Assembly (NCBI GenBank): GCA_023409435.1
Contig: JAEYHP010000072.1
Location: 1 to 34,287, forward strand
Length of the DNA: 34,287 bases
DNA from: Bacillota bacterium
Lineage (GTDB): Bacteria > Bacillota > Clostridia > Christensenellales > CAG-138
Direction: 5' to 3'
The notes below the pieces were generated by a model, which saw only the letters and a list, made by a program, of their open reading frames with translations, searched no databases and was not told where the DNA came from. Below, one piece after another: positions 22,370 to 31,090 of the stretch (the first letter of the stretch is position 1; each line of letters begins with the position of its first letter). The position numbers were made by a program, and so were the translations under genes.

Positions 22370-23509
22370 TTATCCGTTCGATGTATCGCTCGAGGGCAGC
22401 ACCTTGCGGATATCGTTGCGCACGTTAATTACCTGATAGCTTGCGAGATTGAAAAGGTTCAGCGTACGGAAGCTAACGCCGCCCAGGTTGTAGATCTTTA
22501 CCAATTCCGTCGTCATCAGGCTGTACGCAGAGTTGCATATGATTACGCTCGACATGGTTCCGTCTTCCAGGATGCGAAAGACAGTCATTTGCGTATTCGG
22601 GTCGATTTCGGGAAGTGCGCCGCTTATGCGAATGATCGCATCCGCCTGATCTGGGGGGAGCACGCGGTATTCATTATCAGGCGGATAGGGTACGTCCCAT
22701 TCATAGCAGCAGTTTGGAACGCCCAGCAGTATTTTGGGGCCGGAAAAGTAACGGGTCACATAATCCAGCCCTTGCTGAACGGCGTCGATGGGAGCCTGCT
22801 CTCCGATACAGACGAGGTCCCCGGGCGTAATAATAAAGCGGTCGAGTATGCGGCTGTACAGAACAAGCGATTCCGCCAGGGTAGGTGTCCGCTGTATCAC
22901 GATAACCAGACGGATGGAGGCGACGATAATGAGCCCGAGCGCATGCAGCTGGTTGGCGGCCAGATCTAAAAAAGAGGCATAGGTAATGTAATCCTCCGGT
23001 AAAACATATTCGAACCCGAAATTCACCCCATAGTATCCGTATGTTCGCGCAGCTTCCATGCTGTTTTGAATCAACGTCTGCTGCGCTTGCGGGTCGGAAA
23101 GGACGCTATGCAGCAATTCACCGGAGTAAACGCCATTCATCTTATTGGTAACAACCATCAAGGGAGCAACGCCGGCTTCCCGCGCCGCCGCAATCATTGG
23201 TGCGCTGTCGGGTATGGTGAGCATGCCGCCGGGACGGATCTCATGGCCGAATATACTTAAATAGGTAAGGTAGGGGAATATGGCATTCCATTGAAGCGGG
23301 TTATAATCGGGGTAAATATATCCGTTGACCTCAATTACGGGCTGGACCAGTCCATCCAGCGGAATGCGCAGCGTCTGCCCGACAGCTATGACGTCCGTAT
23401 CTGCCAATTCAGGGTTGAGGGAGCGCAAACGGCCGGTGGTCATATCGAAGAGCCGCGCGACAGAATACAGCGTATCGCCAGGTTGTACGGTATACTCCCT
23501 CAAAAGCAT
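22370..23509 (-). CDS. LysM plus GH18-like protein with degenerate active site (SleL/YaaH-related)
   Basis: A 379-residue protein: one LysM domain (4-51, YTVQPGDTLYSVARLF) followed by a GH18 TIM-barrel (58-370). SleL/YaaH-type enzymes are spore-cortex N-acetylglucosaminidases and usually carry two LysM domains and the motif DGVNIDFEYV. Here that stretch reads YGVNFGFEYV (160-169): the acid Glu167 is kept, but the Asp two residues before it, needed for catalysis, is Gly165, and the first Asp is Tyr160. The usual MTYEW motif is replaced by VCIGEQ. No signal peptide. AAAGGGG lies 3-4 bp before the ATG at 23509. Probably a spore or wall glycan-binding protein rather than an active hydrolase. Confidence 0.82.
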   Translation of the reverse strand: MLLREYTVQPGDTLYSVARLFDMTTGRLRSLNPELADTDVIAVGQTLRIPLDGLVQPVIEVNGYIYPDYNPLQWNAIFPYLTYLSIFGHEIRPGGMLTIPDSAPMIAAAREAGVAPLMVVTNKMNGVYSGELLHSVLSDPQAQQTLIQNSMEAARTYGYYGVNFGFEYVLPEDYITYASFLDLAANQLHALGLIIVASIRLVIVIQRTPTLAESLVLYSRILDRFIITPGDLVCIGEQAPIDAVQQGLDYVTRYFSGPKILLGVPNCCYEWDVPYPPDNEYRVLPPDQADAIIRISGALPEIDPNTQMTVFRILEDGTMSSVIICNSAYSLMTTELVKIYNLGGVSFRTLNLFNLASYQVINVRNDIRKVLPSSDTSNG

Positions 23510-23614
23510 TCACCCCTTTTATGCATCTGTTGATTTTTATGTTGCACAAGCGCAAAAATGAACGGTTTTCGGGGGACGGGAACTCATTGGGCGCATTTCT
23601 TCTTAATTAAAGAA

Positions 23615-23652
23615 AATACCGCCGAAAAGCCTTTCGGCTTTGCAGCGGTATT
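23615..23652 (-). terminator. Terminator after the 69-residue protein gene
   Basis: Outer arms AATACCGC (23615-23622)/GCGGTATT (23645-23652) and inner alternative arms GCCGAAA (23621-23627)/TTTCGGC (23632-23638). On the minus strand it is followed by TTTCTTTAATT. Confidence 0.7.
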
Positions 23653-23693
23653 CCAAACCCAGCAGGCATGGATGTTTCAAATAATTTTAGCCC

Positions 23694-23903
23694 TTAAACT
23701 TTAAAAATGACCTCGCCTTCGGGCCGCCCCTCAATCACAGCAACTTTAATGCAGGCTCTCGGCGCTTCAATAAAGAACGTACTCAAGCCGTCTTTTTCCC
23801 TGAAAGATTCCTTTTCGTGCGCCTCGGGTACAAAAATGTCTATGCAGCCGCCCTCGTGCCCAATGTCTATGCAGCCGCATCTATTCTCAAATTTAAAAAT
23901 CAT
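23694..23903 (-). CDS. Small hypothetical protein, 69 residues
   Basis: Not recognised. The ATG at 23903 has GGAG 7 bp upstream and a terminator lies about 40 bp after the stop, so the gene is credible. The protein begins MIFKFENR and contains an internal duplication, CGCIDIGHEG followed by GCIDIFVPEA, encoded by two 17-bp direct repeats near 23826 and 23857. It has three Cys in the first 20 residues and one later (RACIKV), mostly beta-strand-like alternation, and no signal peptide or membrane segment. A small metal-binding or structural role is possible but unproven. Confidence 0.6.
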   Translation of the reverse strand: MIFKFENRCGCIDIGHEGGCIDIFVPEAHEKESFREKDGLSTFFIEAPRACIKVAVIEGRPEGEVIFKV

Positions 23904-24043
23904 CGTATTGCTCCAATTCTATCCCGCGCGGTTCCGCTTTATTGAACGGGATACCTCTTACTCCTATCATATTCCCGATTCCGTCGCATCAACAAAGAAA
24001 ATAAAAAAAATTGATATGGAGCGTCTGTATTTTGGCACGAATA

Positions 24044-24067
24044 AGAGGGCGGAAATTCCGGCCCTCT
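24044..24067. terminator. Hairpin after the M20 peptidase gene
   Basis: Arms AGAGGGC (24044-24050)/GCCCTCT (24061-24067), weak T-run on the minus strand. Possible terminator; the surrounding 23904-24143 is AT-rich and otherwise featureless. Confidence 0.45.
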
Positions 24068-24143
24068 GCGCTTTGTATATTCATTGGTGTTCTGCATTTT
24101 CCGTGGCCGTGCCTGGCATGCACCCTGGGGAAGAAATATAAAA

Positions 24144-25238
24144 TTACCGGGTAATCATCCGCTCCACCATGCGGGCGGTCTGCTCAAGGTCCGTAACCGC
24201 GATATGCTCAGAGAGTGCATGCGCGTCGCACATGCCGGTTCCGACGTTGAGGGCGTCTATCCCATGGTAAAAGAGCCATGTGGCGTCCGAGCCGCCGTAC
24301 GTGCGGTCGATTTTAACGGATGCGCCAAGTTCTTGATAGACATCGACAAGGTCTTTTAGAAGCGGGCTCGTTTCGGGCACATACAGCACATCCGAATGCC
24401 GCTCTTCCGTGATGCTGTATTCTGCGCCGAAAGCCGTGCAGGCCGTTCTGACCGCGCACTCGGTATTTTCCATGTGCGTTTTTAAGAGACCCTCGTCAAA
24501 GGAGCGGATCTCCATATCAAAGGAAGCGCGCTCCGGCACCACGTTGGTTTTGCCGGGCGAGAGGAAATTTGAAATATTCATCACGCTGTTTTCATCCACA
24601 AACCCGCAGGGGATATTGCTGATTGCAAGCGCCGCGGCCTTTAACGCATGGACGCCGCGGTCCGGGGAAATGCCCGCGTGCGTGCCCTTGCCTCGAATTT
24701 CCACATGCATATGGACGTTGGCTGGAGCACGGTTGATGATGCAGCCTTTCTTGCTGCTGTCCAGCACGATGGCCTGATGGCTTTGGATCAAAGAGTAATC
24801 CGCATGCTTCGAGCCCAAAAGGCCGACTTCCTCGCAGACGGATAAAAGCACCTCCACCGGCCGGTGGAGGAGATCCTGTTCGATCACGCTTTCAAGCGCT
24901 TCGAGTATTGAGGCCACGCCAGATTTATCGTCCGCGCCCAATATGGTATCGCCTTTGGAACGGATGACGCCGCCTTCGATGACGGGCTCGATGTTGCGCC
25001 CGGGGGATACGGTATCAAGGTGCGCGCTTAACAGCAGCGGCTCCCCTGTGCCGGGCAGGCTTGCATAAATATTATAGCCGTTGGAGCCGCATTTGGCGGA
25101 GACGTCGTCCCGTACCACGTGCAGTCCCACATGAAGCAGTTCCTGCTCCATCAGATCGCAGAAAGCCCTTTCGCTGCCCGTCTCGCTTTCACAGGCAACA
25201 TAACGAAGGAACCTATTTAGAAGGCGCGTTTTGTTCAT
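24144..25238 (-). CDS. M20-family metallopeptidase (peptidase T-like)
   Basis: A 364-residue cytosolic exopeptidase. The dizinc site is visible: H73-x-D75 (SAHLDTV), D103 (GADDKSG), the E136-E137 pair (CEEVGLLG), Asp in LDSSKKG, and His in MCDAHALSEH near the end. A lid domain with HAGISPDRGVHAL is present (about 200-300). Family members trim di- or tripeptides or act as related amidohydrolases. The ATG at 25238 has GAGGG a few bases upstream; extending the frame to 25391 adds 51 residues with no ribosome site and no homology. It is a single gene and adds to the several peptidases in this window. Confidence 0.9.
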   Translation of the reverse strand: MNKTRLLNRFLRYVACESETGSERAFCDLMEQELLHVGLHVVRDDVSAKCGSNGYNIYASLPGTGEPLLLSAHLDTVSPGRNIEPVIEGGVIRSKGDTILGADDKSGVASILEALESVIEQDLLHRPVEVLLSVCEEVGLLGSKHADYSLIQSHQAIVLDSSKKGCIINRAPANVHMHVEIRGKGTHAGISPDRGVHALKAAALAISNIPCGFVDENSVMNISNFLSPGKTNVVPERASFDMEIRSFDEGLLKTHMENTECAVRTACTAFGAEYSITEERHSDVLYVPETSPLLKDLVDVYQELGASVKIDRTYGGSDATWLFYHGIDALNVGTGMCDAHALSEHIAVTDLEQTARMVERMITR

Positions 25239-25619
25239 AATCCCTCGTTGTCTATGATTAATCATCCCCACCTTAGCACATATATATGGGCTGTGTCCAT
25301 TCCTTTCTAGCAATCCATTTCCTTTTTCATAAGCTGCAATCGGGCGCGCTTGCCGCAGGGAAATGGCGAAAAAAGCGCCGGAGGAAGGCAAAACCGTAAC
25401 TCCTGGAACCCATATCGAAGATTTGCCACAACCCGGTTAAACGAAATCCATATGTGTAACAGATGGTCCCTACATGGCCCGGTGTGTTTTTATCAGCGAT
25501 TTACTTCCCGGGTGTATGAAGCGGCATGCTTCTTGGCAATACTTCCATAAGAAACCATCCGCCATCAAAGTTCTCCGAATATGTATTCGGTTGGCGGTGA
25601 AAGCGAGGAAGTTTAAGGT
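25239..25619. other. Intergenic region before the second mreB
   Basis: 381 bp with no supported gene. It holds small hairpins GAAGC/GCTTC (near 25518-25532) and CCGAAT/ATTCGG (25575-25580/25585-25590) just before the ribosome site of mreB (GAGGA, 25605-25609). No clear promoter or riboswitch could be recognised. Confidence 0.5.
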
Positions 25620-26636
25620 ATGGGTTTGGGTTTTGCGGGGCTATTCAGCCGCGATGTTGGCATTGATCTGGGGACGGTCAACACTTTAATTGCGCGGAGG
25701 GATTATGGTATTGTGCTTCGAGAGCCGAGCGCGGTAGCGCTCGACAAGGAGAAGCGCATCATTGCTGTCGGGAACGACGCCATTGGGATGCTGGGCAGGA
25801 CGCCTGGGACGGTGCAGGTTGTGCACCCGCTCCAGGACGGCGTGGTGGCGGATTTCAGGCTGTGCGAAGCGATGCTTCGGAGCTTTTTGGAAAAATCCAT
25901 GGGCGGCTTCGCGCGGCGCGCAGGCGTGCGCGCCGTGATGTGCGTGCCCGGCTGCGTGACGGAAGTGGAAAAGCGCGCTTTGGAAGACGCGGCCCGCAGC
26001 GCGGGCGCGCGCGCGGCATTCCTGCTGGATGAGCCGGTGGCCGCCGCGATTGGCGCTGGGCTTCCGGTGGAAGAGGCGGCGGGTTCCATGGTGGTGGATA
26101 TCGGCGGCGGAACAACGGACGCCGCGGTGCTGGCTTTGGGCGGCGTGGTGGAAAAGCACTCCGTCAGGGCCGGCGGCACACACATCGATCAGGGCATTAT
26201 GGACTATGTGCGGCATACGTACGGGTTGTCTATTGGCCTGCGCATGGCGGAAGAAATCAAGCTGACGCTGGGCTCCGCGCTGCCGGGTTCCACGAAAAAG
26301 ATGGAGGTGCGCGGGCGGGAGCTTGCTTCCGGCCTGCCGCGCACGTTCACGCTTAATGGCATGGAGGTTTACCGCGCGATATTGCCGCAGGTGCTTACCA
26401 TACTTTCCTGCGTACGCGAGGTGCTTTCCGTAACGCCGCCGGAACTTTCCGCGGATATTTACGACAGGGGGATCTGCCTGACCGGAGGCGGCGCGCTTTT
26501 AAACGGGCTGCCCGAGCTGTTTGCCGCCGAAACAGGCATTATGGCGTACCTGGCGCCCGAACCTCTGGACTGCGTGGTGGAAGGCGCGCGTATCGCGGTG
26601 GAAAACATCTCCTATTACCGCAGCCGCGCGGTGTGA
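25620..26636 (+). CDS. mreB: MreB-family protein, divergent copy next to mreCD
   Basis: A 338-residue bacterial actin homologue beside mreC, mreD and PBP2, the classic position of mreB. IDLGT (15-19), LDEPVAAAIGAG (136-147), DIGGGTTD (160-167) and TGGGALLNG are kept. But the adenine-side motif IGERTAEE of canonical MreB reads IGLRMAEE (205-212), losing a conserved Glu, and AGDKFDDAI reads AGGTHIDQGI. The N-terminus MGLGFAGLFS is hydrophobic, suitable for membrane insertion. GAGGA lies 10 bp before the ATG. It is more GC-rich than the first copy. It may form a co-filament with the other MreB or have altered nucleotide turnover. A terminator separates it from mreC. Confidence 0.88.
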   Translation: MGLGFAGLFSRDVGIDLGTVNTLIARRDYGIVLREPSAVALDKEKRIIAVGNDAIGMLGRTPGTVQVVHPLQDGVVADFRLCEAMLRSFLEKSMGGFARRAGVRAVMCVPGCVTEVEKRALEDAARSAGARAAFLLDEPVAAAIGAGLPVEEAAGSMVVDIGGGTTDAAVLALGGVVEKHSVRAGGTHIDQGIMDYVRHTYGLSIGLRMAEEIKLTLGSALPGSTKKMEVRGRELASGLPRTFTLNGMEVYRAILPQVLTILSCVREVLSVTPPELSADIYDRGICLTGGGALLNGLPELFAAETGIMAYLAPEPLDCVVEGARIAVENISYYRSRAV

Positions 26637-26670
26637 AGGCGCACCAATCAATACATTATAAGAAAATAGA

Positions 26671-26704
26671 ATGTGCAGCCTAATTGGCTGTACATTTGTT
26701 TGTT
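26671..26704 (+). terminator. Terminator after the second mreB
   Basis: 10-bp arms ATGTGCAGCC (26671-26680)/GGCTGTACAT (26686-26695), one G-U pair, followed by TTGTTTGTT. Confidence 0.7.
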
Positions 26705-26759
26705 ACCATTTGTGAGAATCGTCAATAAGTCGCTCCGCTTCTTTGCTACGGGCGTTCTT

Positions 26760-26882
26760 AAGGAAGGGGTTGGGGGAAACGTAGTTCCCCCAATACAAAA
26801 AAATCTATCGCGACGGCCCGCAGGCCTAGAGGCCTTCGGCGTCTCCCGCCAAGGATGCGGCTCTGTAGGAGCCGATACCTTG
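26760..26882. other. Stem-loop-rich noncoding stretch between mreB and mreC
   Basis: Contains a 9-bp hairpin TTGGGGGAA (26770-26778)/TTCCCCCAA (26785-26793), the repeat pair AGGCCT (26822-26827, 26830-26835), and a two-tier stem CAAGG/CCTTG around CGGCTC (26858-26863)/GAGCCG (26869-26874). It makes up most of a 364-bp gap. It could be an inserted repeat or a folded RNA; no ribosome site or gene was seen. Confidence 0.5.
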
Positions 26883-26923
26883 AAGGCTTTTATGTCCCTC
26901 CTGTAAACCTTTGACGCCCCTGC

Positions 26924-26951
26924 TTGCGGGAGCTTCGCCATATGCTATAAT
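26924..26951 (+). promoter_or_regulatory. Promoter of mreC-mreD-mrdA
   Basis: TTGCGG (26924-26929), 16-bp spacer, perfect TATAAT (26946-26951) with an extended -10 TGC (26943-26945). Predicted start near 26958, 44 nt before the mreC ATG. Confidence 0.7.
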
Positions 26952-27001
26952 GAGGAAGATAATGCGCTGAATATGTATCAGCGTGCATTAAAGAGGCATT
27001 C

Positions 27002-27847
27002 ATGCGCAGATTGCTCGAAAACAAACCATTGCTCATCGCGATGATCGCGGTCATATTGCTGTTGCTGCTTGCCGCGCTCACGTCGGGGGGCCGCACGCTC
27101 ACGTTTGTGGAAAGCACGGTGGGCACGGTGCTGCAGCCCGTGCAGTCGTTTGCTTCGCGCGCCTCGGATTCCATTATCTCTTTTATGGAAAACCTGCTCA
27201 ACACCACCGACGCGGATACCGAAAACCAGCAGCTTAAGGTATATGTCTCCCAGCTGGAGCAGTCGTTAAGCGAAATGGACTCGCTGCGCGCCGAAAACGA
27301 ACGGTTAAAAGAACTTCTGGCGTTTGCGGACGCCACGCCGGATCTCACATATGCGACGGGTACGGTAATCGGCCGCAGCCAGGGGATCTGGTTTGATACG
27401 TTTACCATCAACGTTGGCCGCAGCCAGGGCGTGGAAAAGAACATGCCCGTCGTCAGCGCCAAGGGCCTGGTTGGGCATGTCACGGATGTGGGCGCCACCT
27501 GGAGCAAGGTGGTCGCTGTAATCGATTCGAGCATGAGCGTAAGCGTGATGGTAGAGCGTACAAGGGATTCCGGCATGGTGCGCGGTATGCTCGAAGCGGG
27601 AAACGCGGCGGACAAGCTGGAGCTTTACTATCTCCCTTCGGACAGCGACCTGATTCCGGGGGATAAAATCGTCACCAGCGGCATCGGTGGCCTATATCCA
27701 AAGGGCCTGCCGGTCGGCGAGGTGATTTCTGTCAGCCGCTCAAGCGACAGCGGCAGCAACGCCATCGTCCAGCCCACGGTGGACTTCAGGCATCTGGAAG
27801 AGCTGATGGTGGTCATCGGCATGCCGGAAGCGGAGGAATTGCCATGA
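27002..27847 (+). CDS. mreC: Rod shape-determining protein MreC
   Basis: A 281-residue bitopic protein that links cytoplasmic MreB filaments to wall enzymes. One N-terminal transmembrane helix (about 10-28), a coiled coil (about 72-106, rich in Leu heptads from TENQQLKVYVSQLEQ onward) and the extracellular beta-barrel region (110-275) with GLVGHVTDVGATWSKVV and GDKIVTSGIGGLYPKGLPVG, both typical. AAGAGG lies 6 bp before the ATG. First gene of a mreC-mreD-mrdA operon; its stop overlaps mreD by 4 bp. Confidence 0.94.
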   Translation: MRRLLENKPLLIAMIAVILLLLLAALTSGGRTLTFVESTVGTVLQPVQSFASRASDSIISFMENLLNTTDADTENQQLKVYVSQLEQSLSEMDSLRAENERLKELLAFADATPDLTYATGTVIGRSQGIWFDTFTINVGRSQGVEKNMPVVSAKGLVGHVTDVGATWSKVVAVIDSSMSVSVMVERTRDSGMVRGMLEAGNAADKLELYYLPSDSDLIPGDKIVTSGIGGLYPKGLPVGEVISVSRSSDSGSNAIVQPTVDFRHLEELMVVIGMPEAEELP

Positions 27848-28359
27848 ACAAGAAGTTGACTGCGTTTGTGGCGATGCTCGTCTGCATACAACTGGATTCG
27901 GTCGTGTTCGCGCGGCTCAATCTGTTCGATATTCGGCCGGATGCGATGCTTGCCGCAGCGGTAAGCTTCGGCATATTGCAGGGCTCGATGTTCGGCGCGG
28001 TGTACGGAGCAATCGGCGGGCTCATAGTGGATCTCTTTTTTGGAACCAGCCTGGGGCTCTACGGCTCGCTATATCTTATGGCGGGCTTGGCCGCAGGGGT
28101 TTTCTACAAAAAGTTTTACGCGGACAATTTGATTGTGCCTGCGGCCGCCGCCGCGGTTGCGGGCTTTGCAAAGGACCTCATACTTGCTTTGATCAAGGCT
28201 GCGGGCGGGGCGCAGTTTCCGTTTGTAGGTATCCTGCTGCGCTACATACTGCCCTGCGCCATACTGACCGGCGTGCTTTGCGCGCTGATGCACATTGCGT
28301 TGAAGCCTCAGCTTGCCCGCCAGGTCAAGCGCAGGCAGTTTGACCGTCTGAGCCATTGA
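27844..28359 (+). CDS. mreD: Rod shape-determining protein MreD
   Basis: A 171-residue integral membrane protein with about five to six helices, including FDIRPDAMLAAAVSFGILQG and the glycine-rich GAVYGAIGGLIVDLFFG that characterise MreD. It is the membrane partner of MreC and PBP2 in the elongasome. The start overlaps the mreC stop (ATGA), so translation is coupled. Length is normal. PBP2 follows 39 bp downstream. Confidence 0.92.
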   Translation: MNKKLTAFVAMLVCIQLDSVVFARLNLFDIRPDAMLAAAVSFGILQGSMFGAVYGAIGGLIVDLFFGTSLGLYGSLYLMAGLAAGVFYKKFYADNLIVPAAAAAVAGFAKDLILALIKAAGGAQFPFVGILLRYILPCAILTGVLCALMHIALKPQLARQVKRRQFDRLSH

Positions 28360-28398
28360 CGGCTTAGCCCTACCCCTGGGACAGGAAAGGACTTTTCA

Positions 28399-31014
28399 AT
28401 GAAAAACAAGGCAAAGGCACGATTTGCAATTTTGGCGCTTGCCCTTCTGGCGATGATGGTAGCGCTTATTATGCAGCTTGGGAACATTACCCTCGCGGAA
28501 GGCGAAACATACGCAGAAACCGCCGCGAATTTAAGCATGAGCACCATGTACACAACGGGCGCGCGAGGAAGGATACTGGACAGAAACGGCGTCCCGCTTG
28601 CATATGATTCCACCAGTTATAACGTGCAATTCTACCGTGACCCGGAGCGGACGTCCGCGGAGGACAGCGCGCTCTATACCGAATCGCTTCTTGGGGCCAT
28701 CTCCATTATAGAAGACGGCGGCGGCACGATCATCGACACGTCCTATATCCGCATGAACGAAAGCGGCGAACTGGAATACGATTGGGGTGTTACTTCCGAA
28801 GACGCCAAAAAGGCGCGCTATAAAAACTTCTGCAACGTCATGGGCTTTTACATGGAGGACGAAGACGACCCGAGTACATGGAAGACGGCCGCGGACGCAT
28901 ACCGCGAACTCCGGGCATCCTGGAAAATTCCCGAGGAACTGCCGTTTTCCGAGGCGGTCAAAGTCATGTCCATCCGCCAGGAAGTCAACATGAACAAATG
29001 GCGCGCGTATGAGCCTGTGACCATCGCTTTTAACGTACCCATGGAGGTCGTGGCGCAGCTGGATATGCGAAAGGGCGAGCTTTTGGGCATACAGACGGTG
29101 CAGAGCACCTCGCGCGTGTACCCCTGGGGAACGACCGCGGCACATATTTTAGGGTACCTCGGGCGGCAGGTGACCAATGAAATGACCGAGGACGGTATGC
29201 AGCGCATGGGCTATACCGCTGAGGATTACAGCGGTATTAAGGATATATTTGATACAAAAAAAGACCAGACCGTTGTGGATATGACCAAAATGGGATATTC
29301 CTACAACGATTATATCGGCGTGGCGGGCATAGAGAAGACTATGGAGAAATACCTCACCGCCAACACCAGCAAACAGCGCGGCACCCAGACGATAGAAAAG
29401 AACAAAAGTGGCACCATCACCCGCTCTTTGGAGGAAACGGCTGCATCCAACGGGGACGACGTCATGCTCACCATCGACCTCCCGCTGCAGACGGTGACGG
29501 AGGCCGCGCTGAAAAAAGCCATAGAAAATATTCACGCATATGAGGAGCAATTGCTCATCGACAAGCGGGACGATTACATGGAAAAGCGTTCCGATCTTTC
29601 CACAATCAAAATGGCGGAGACCGGCAGCATCGTGGTGTTGGATATCCATACGGGCAAGGTACTCGCCATGGCCTCATACCCGTCCTTTGACCCCAACATG
29701 TTTATCGCGGGGCTGTCCACCGATGACGCCGATGCGCTCTTCGGGGAAAATTCCGGCATGCCCACGCTCAACCGCGCCATCGCCTCCCGTTTGGCGCCCG
29801 GCTCCATATTTAAAATGGCGACCGGGCTCGCGGGGTTGATGGAAGGGGAAATCACCACCACCACCGAAATTTCCGATCAAGGGCCGTATATTCTGTATGA
29901 AAACGGCGTAGCCATCACCCAAAACGCGCCGCATTGCTGGGCTACCAGCTCCGGCGAGCTTGCGGACCATCAGAACCTGACCCTCTCCAAGGCGCTGACC
30001 AAGAGCTGCAACTACTTTTTCTTTACGGTAGCGGAGAAGCTGGGTATTGAACGGCTCGACGATTGGTCCACAAGGCTGGGCTTAGGCACATCCACCGGTA
30101 TCGAGCTGCCGGGGGAACTGGCGAGCCATGTCGGCGGGCAGAGCGTATTGTATGACAACAAAGTGCCCATCGGCCAGCAGAAAAGCAGCCTGCCCAATTA
30201 CGTATATAACGCCTTGCAGCGCTATCTTAAGGAGATTTTGACAAGGCGCACCATGGAAGTCGACGAGGAAGCGGTGAAGGCCTGCGCGGAAAAGTTGATT
30301 GAACTCCAGACGGGCGTGTCCGATACGCAGTTCGGCCCGGATATCCGCCGTATTCTCAATGAGGAATTGGGCCTTCCCATCGGCATCACGCAGGAGCAGA
30401 ACTGGGTCAACGAAATCAGTTCCATGCTCACGGAGCTGCAGTGGAAGCCTACCATGACGATCCGCGCGGGCATCGGACAGGCGTCCACTTTGACCACGCC
30501 CGTCGCCATTGCGCGTTACGCCGCGACGTTTGGCAACGGCGGCACGGTGTACGACGTACATATCGTGGACCGCATATTGGATGAAAGCGGCTCCGTCGTG
30601 AAGATGTACGAGCCCACCGTATACAATAAAATTGAGGCGCCGGACGAATACTGGCAGGCCATCCGCGAAGGGTTAAAAGGCGTGGTGTCTCCGGAGGACC
30701 ATGGTACCGCAGCGTCAGCCTTCAGCGAGGAATTCCGCGACGAGGAGACGGGCTATCTGTCCCAGATCATAGGAAAATCGGGAACGGCTCAGATTTCCGC
30801 TTCCGGCAACGTGGATATTGAAAATACGGGGTGGTTTGTCACTCTGCTCCCGCGCGACAATCCGGAGATCGTCATCGTTACATGCCTGCCCTACGGCCAG
30901 TCCGGCTCGAAAGCAGGCGGACCTGCGGTTGAGGACATCACCCGGTTTTACCTGGACCGCAAGACAGGTTCCGCGAAGGACAACCTGGTGGGTGTTAACG
31001 GGCTGGTGCCTTAA
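28399..31014 (+). CDS. mrdA: Penicillin-binding protein 2 (elongation-specific transpeptidase)
   Basis: An 871-residue class B PBP. One N-terminal transmembrane helix (about 8-27), the pedestal/dimerisation domain starting at GARGRILDRNGVPLAYD, and the transpeptidase domain with SxxK at S469-IF-K472 (APGSIFKM), SxN at S536-C-N538 and KSG at K793. It cross-links peptidoglycan during side-wall growth together with RodA, MreC and MreD; RodA is not in the window. It is longer than E. coli PBP2 (633): about 110 extra, mostly helical and charged residues (roughly 595-700) lie between SxN and KSG, and the region before SxxK also has a charged insertion (about 378-405). AAAGGA precedes the ATG. Confidence 0.94.
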   Translation: MKNKAKARFAILALALLAMMVALIMQLGNITLAEGETYAETAANLSMSTMYTTGARGRILDRNGVPLAYDSTSYNVQFYRDPERTSAEDSALYTESLLGAISIIEDGGGTIIDTSYIRMNESGELEYDWGVTSEDAKKARYKNFCNVMGFYMEDEDDPSTWKTAADAYRELRASWKIPEELPFSEAVKVMSIRQEVNMNKWRAYEPVTIAFNVPMEVVAQLDMRKGELLGIQTVQSTSRVYPWGTTAAHILGYLGRQVTNEMTEDGMQRMGYTAEDYSGIKDIFDTKKDQTVVDMTKMGYSYNDYIGVAGIEKTMEKYLTANTSKQRGTQTIEKNKSGTITRSLEETAASNGDDVMLTIDLPLQTVTEAALKKAIENIHAYEEQLLIDKRDDYMEKRSDLSTIKMAETGSIVVLDIHTGKVLAMASYPSFDPNMFIAGLSTDDADALFGENSGMPTLNRAIASRLAPGSIFKMATGLAGLMEGEITTTTEISDQGPYILYENGVAITQNAPHCWATSSGELADHQNLTLSKALTKSCNYFFFTVAEKLGIERLDDWSTRLGLGTSTGIELPGELASHVGGQSVLYDNKVPIGQQKSSLPNYVYNALQRYLKEILTRRTMEVDEEAVKACAEKLIELQTGVSDTQFGPDIRRILNEELGLPIGITQEQNWVNEISSMLTELQWKPTMTIRAGIGQASTLTTPVAIARYAATFGNGGTVYDVHIVDRILDESGSVVKMYEPTVYNKIEAPDEYWQAIREGLKGVVSPEDHGTAASAFSEEFRDEETGYLSQIIGKSGTAQISASGNVDIENTGWFVTLLPRDNPEIVIVTCLPYGQSGSKAGGPAVEDITRFYLDRKTGSAKDNLVGVNGLVP

Positions 31015-31090
31015 CGGGCATTGGCCCGGCCGCCATTTGCCCGGCAGGGAAAAACCGGCATTTCAGACGCGAATATTGGCTGCAACGTGC

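Noticed and set aside
25239..25391. 51-residue extension of the M20 peptidase
   Set aside because: No ribosome site at 25391 and no family similarity before MNKTRLLN; GAGGG precedes the ATG at 25238.
25330..25450. Possible riboswitch before the second mreB
   Set aside because: Some GC-rich pairing is present, but no conserved riboswitch core I know could be matched.
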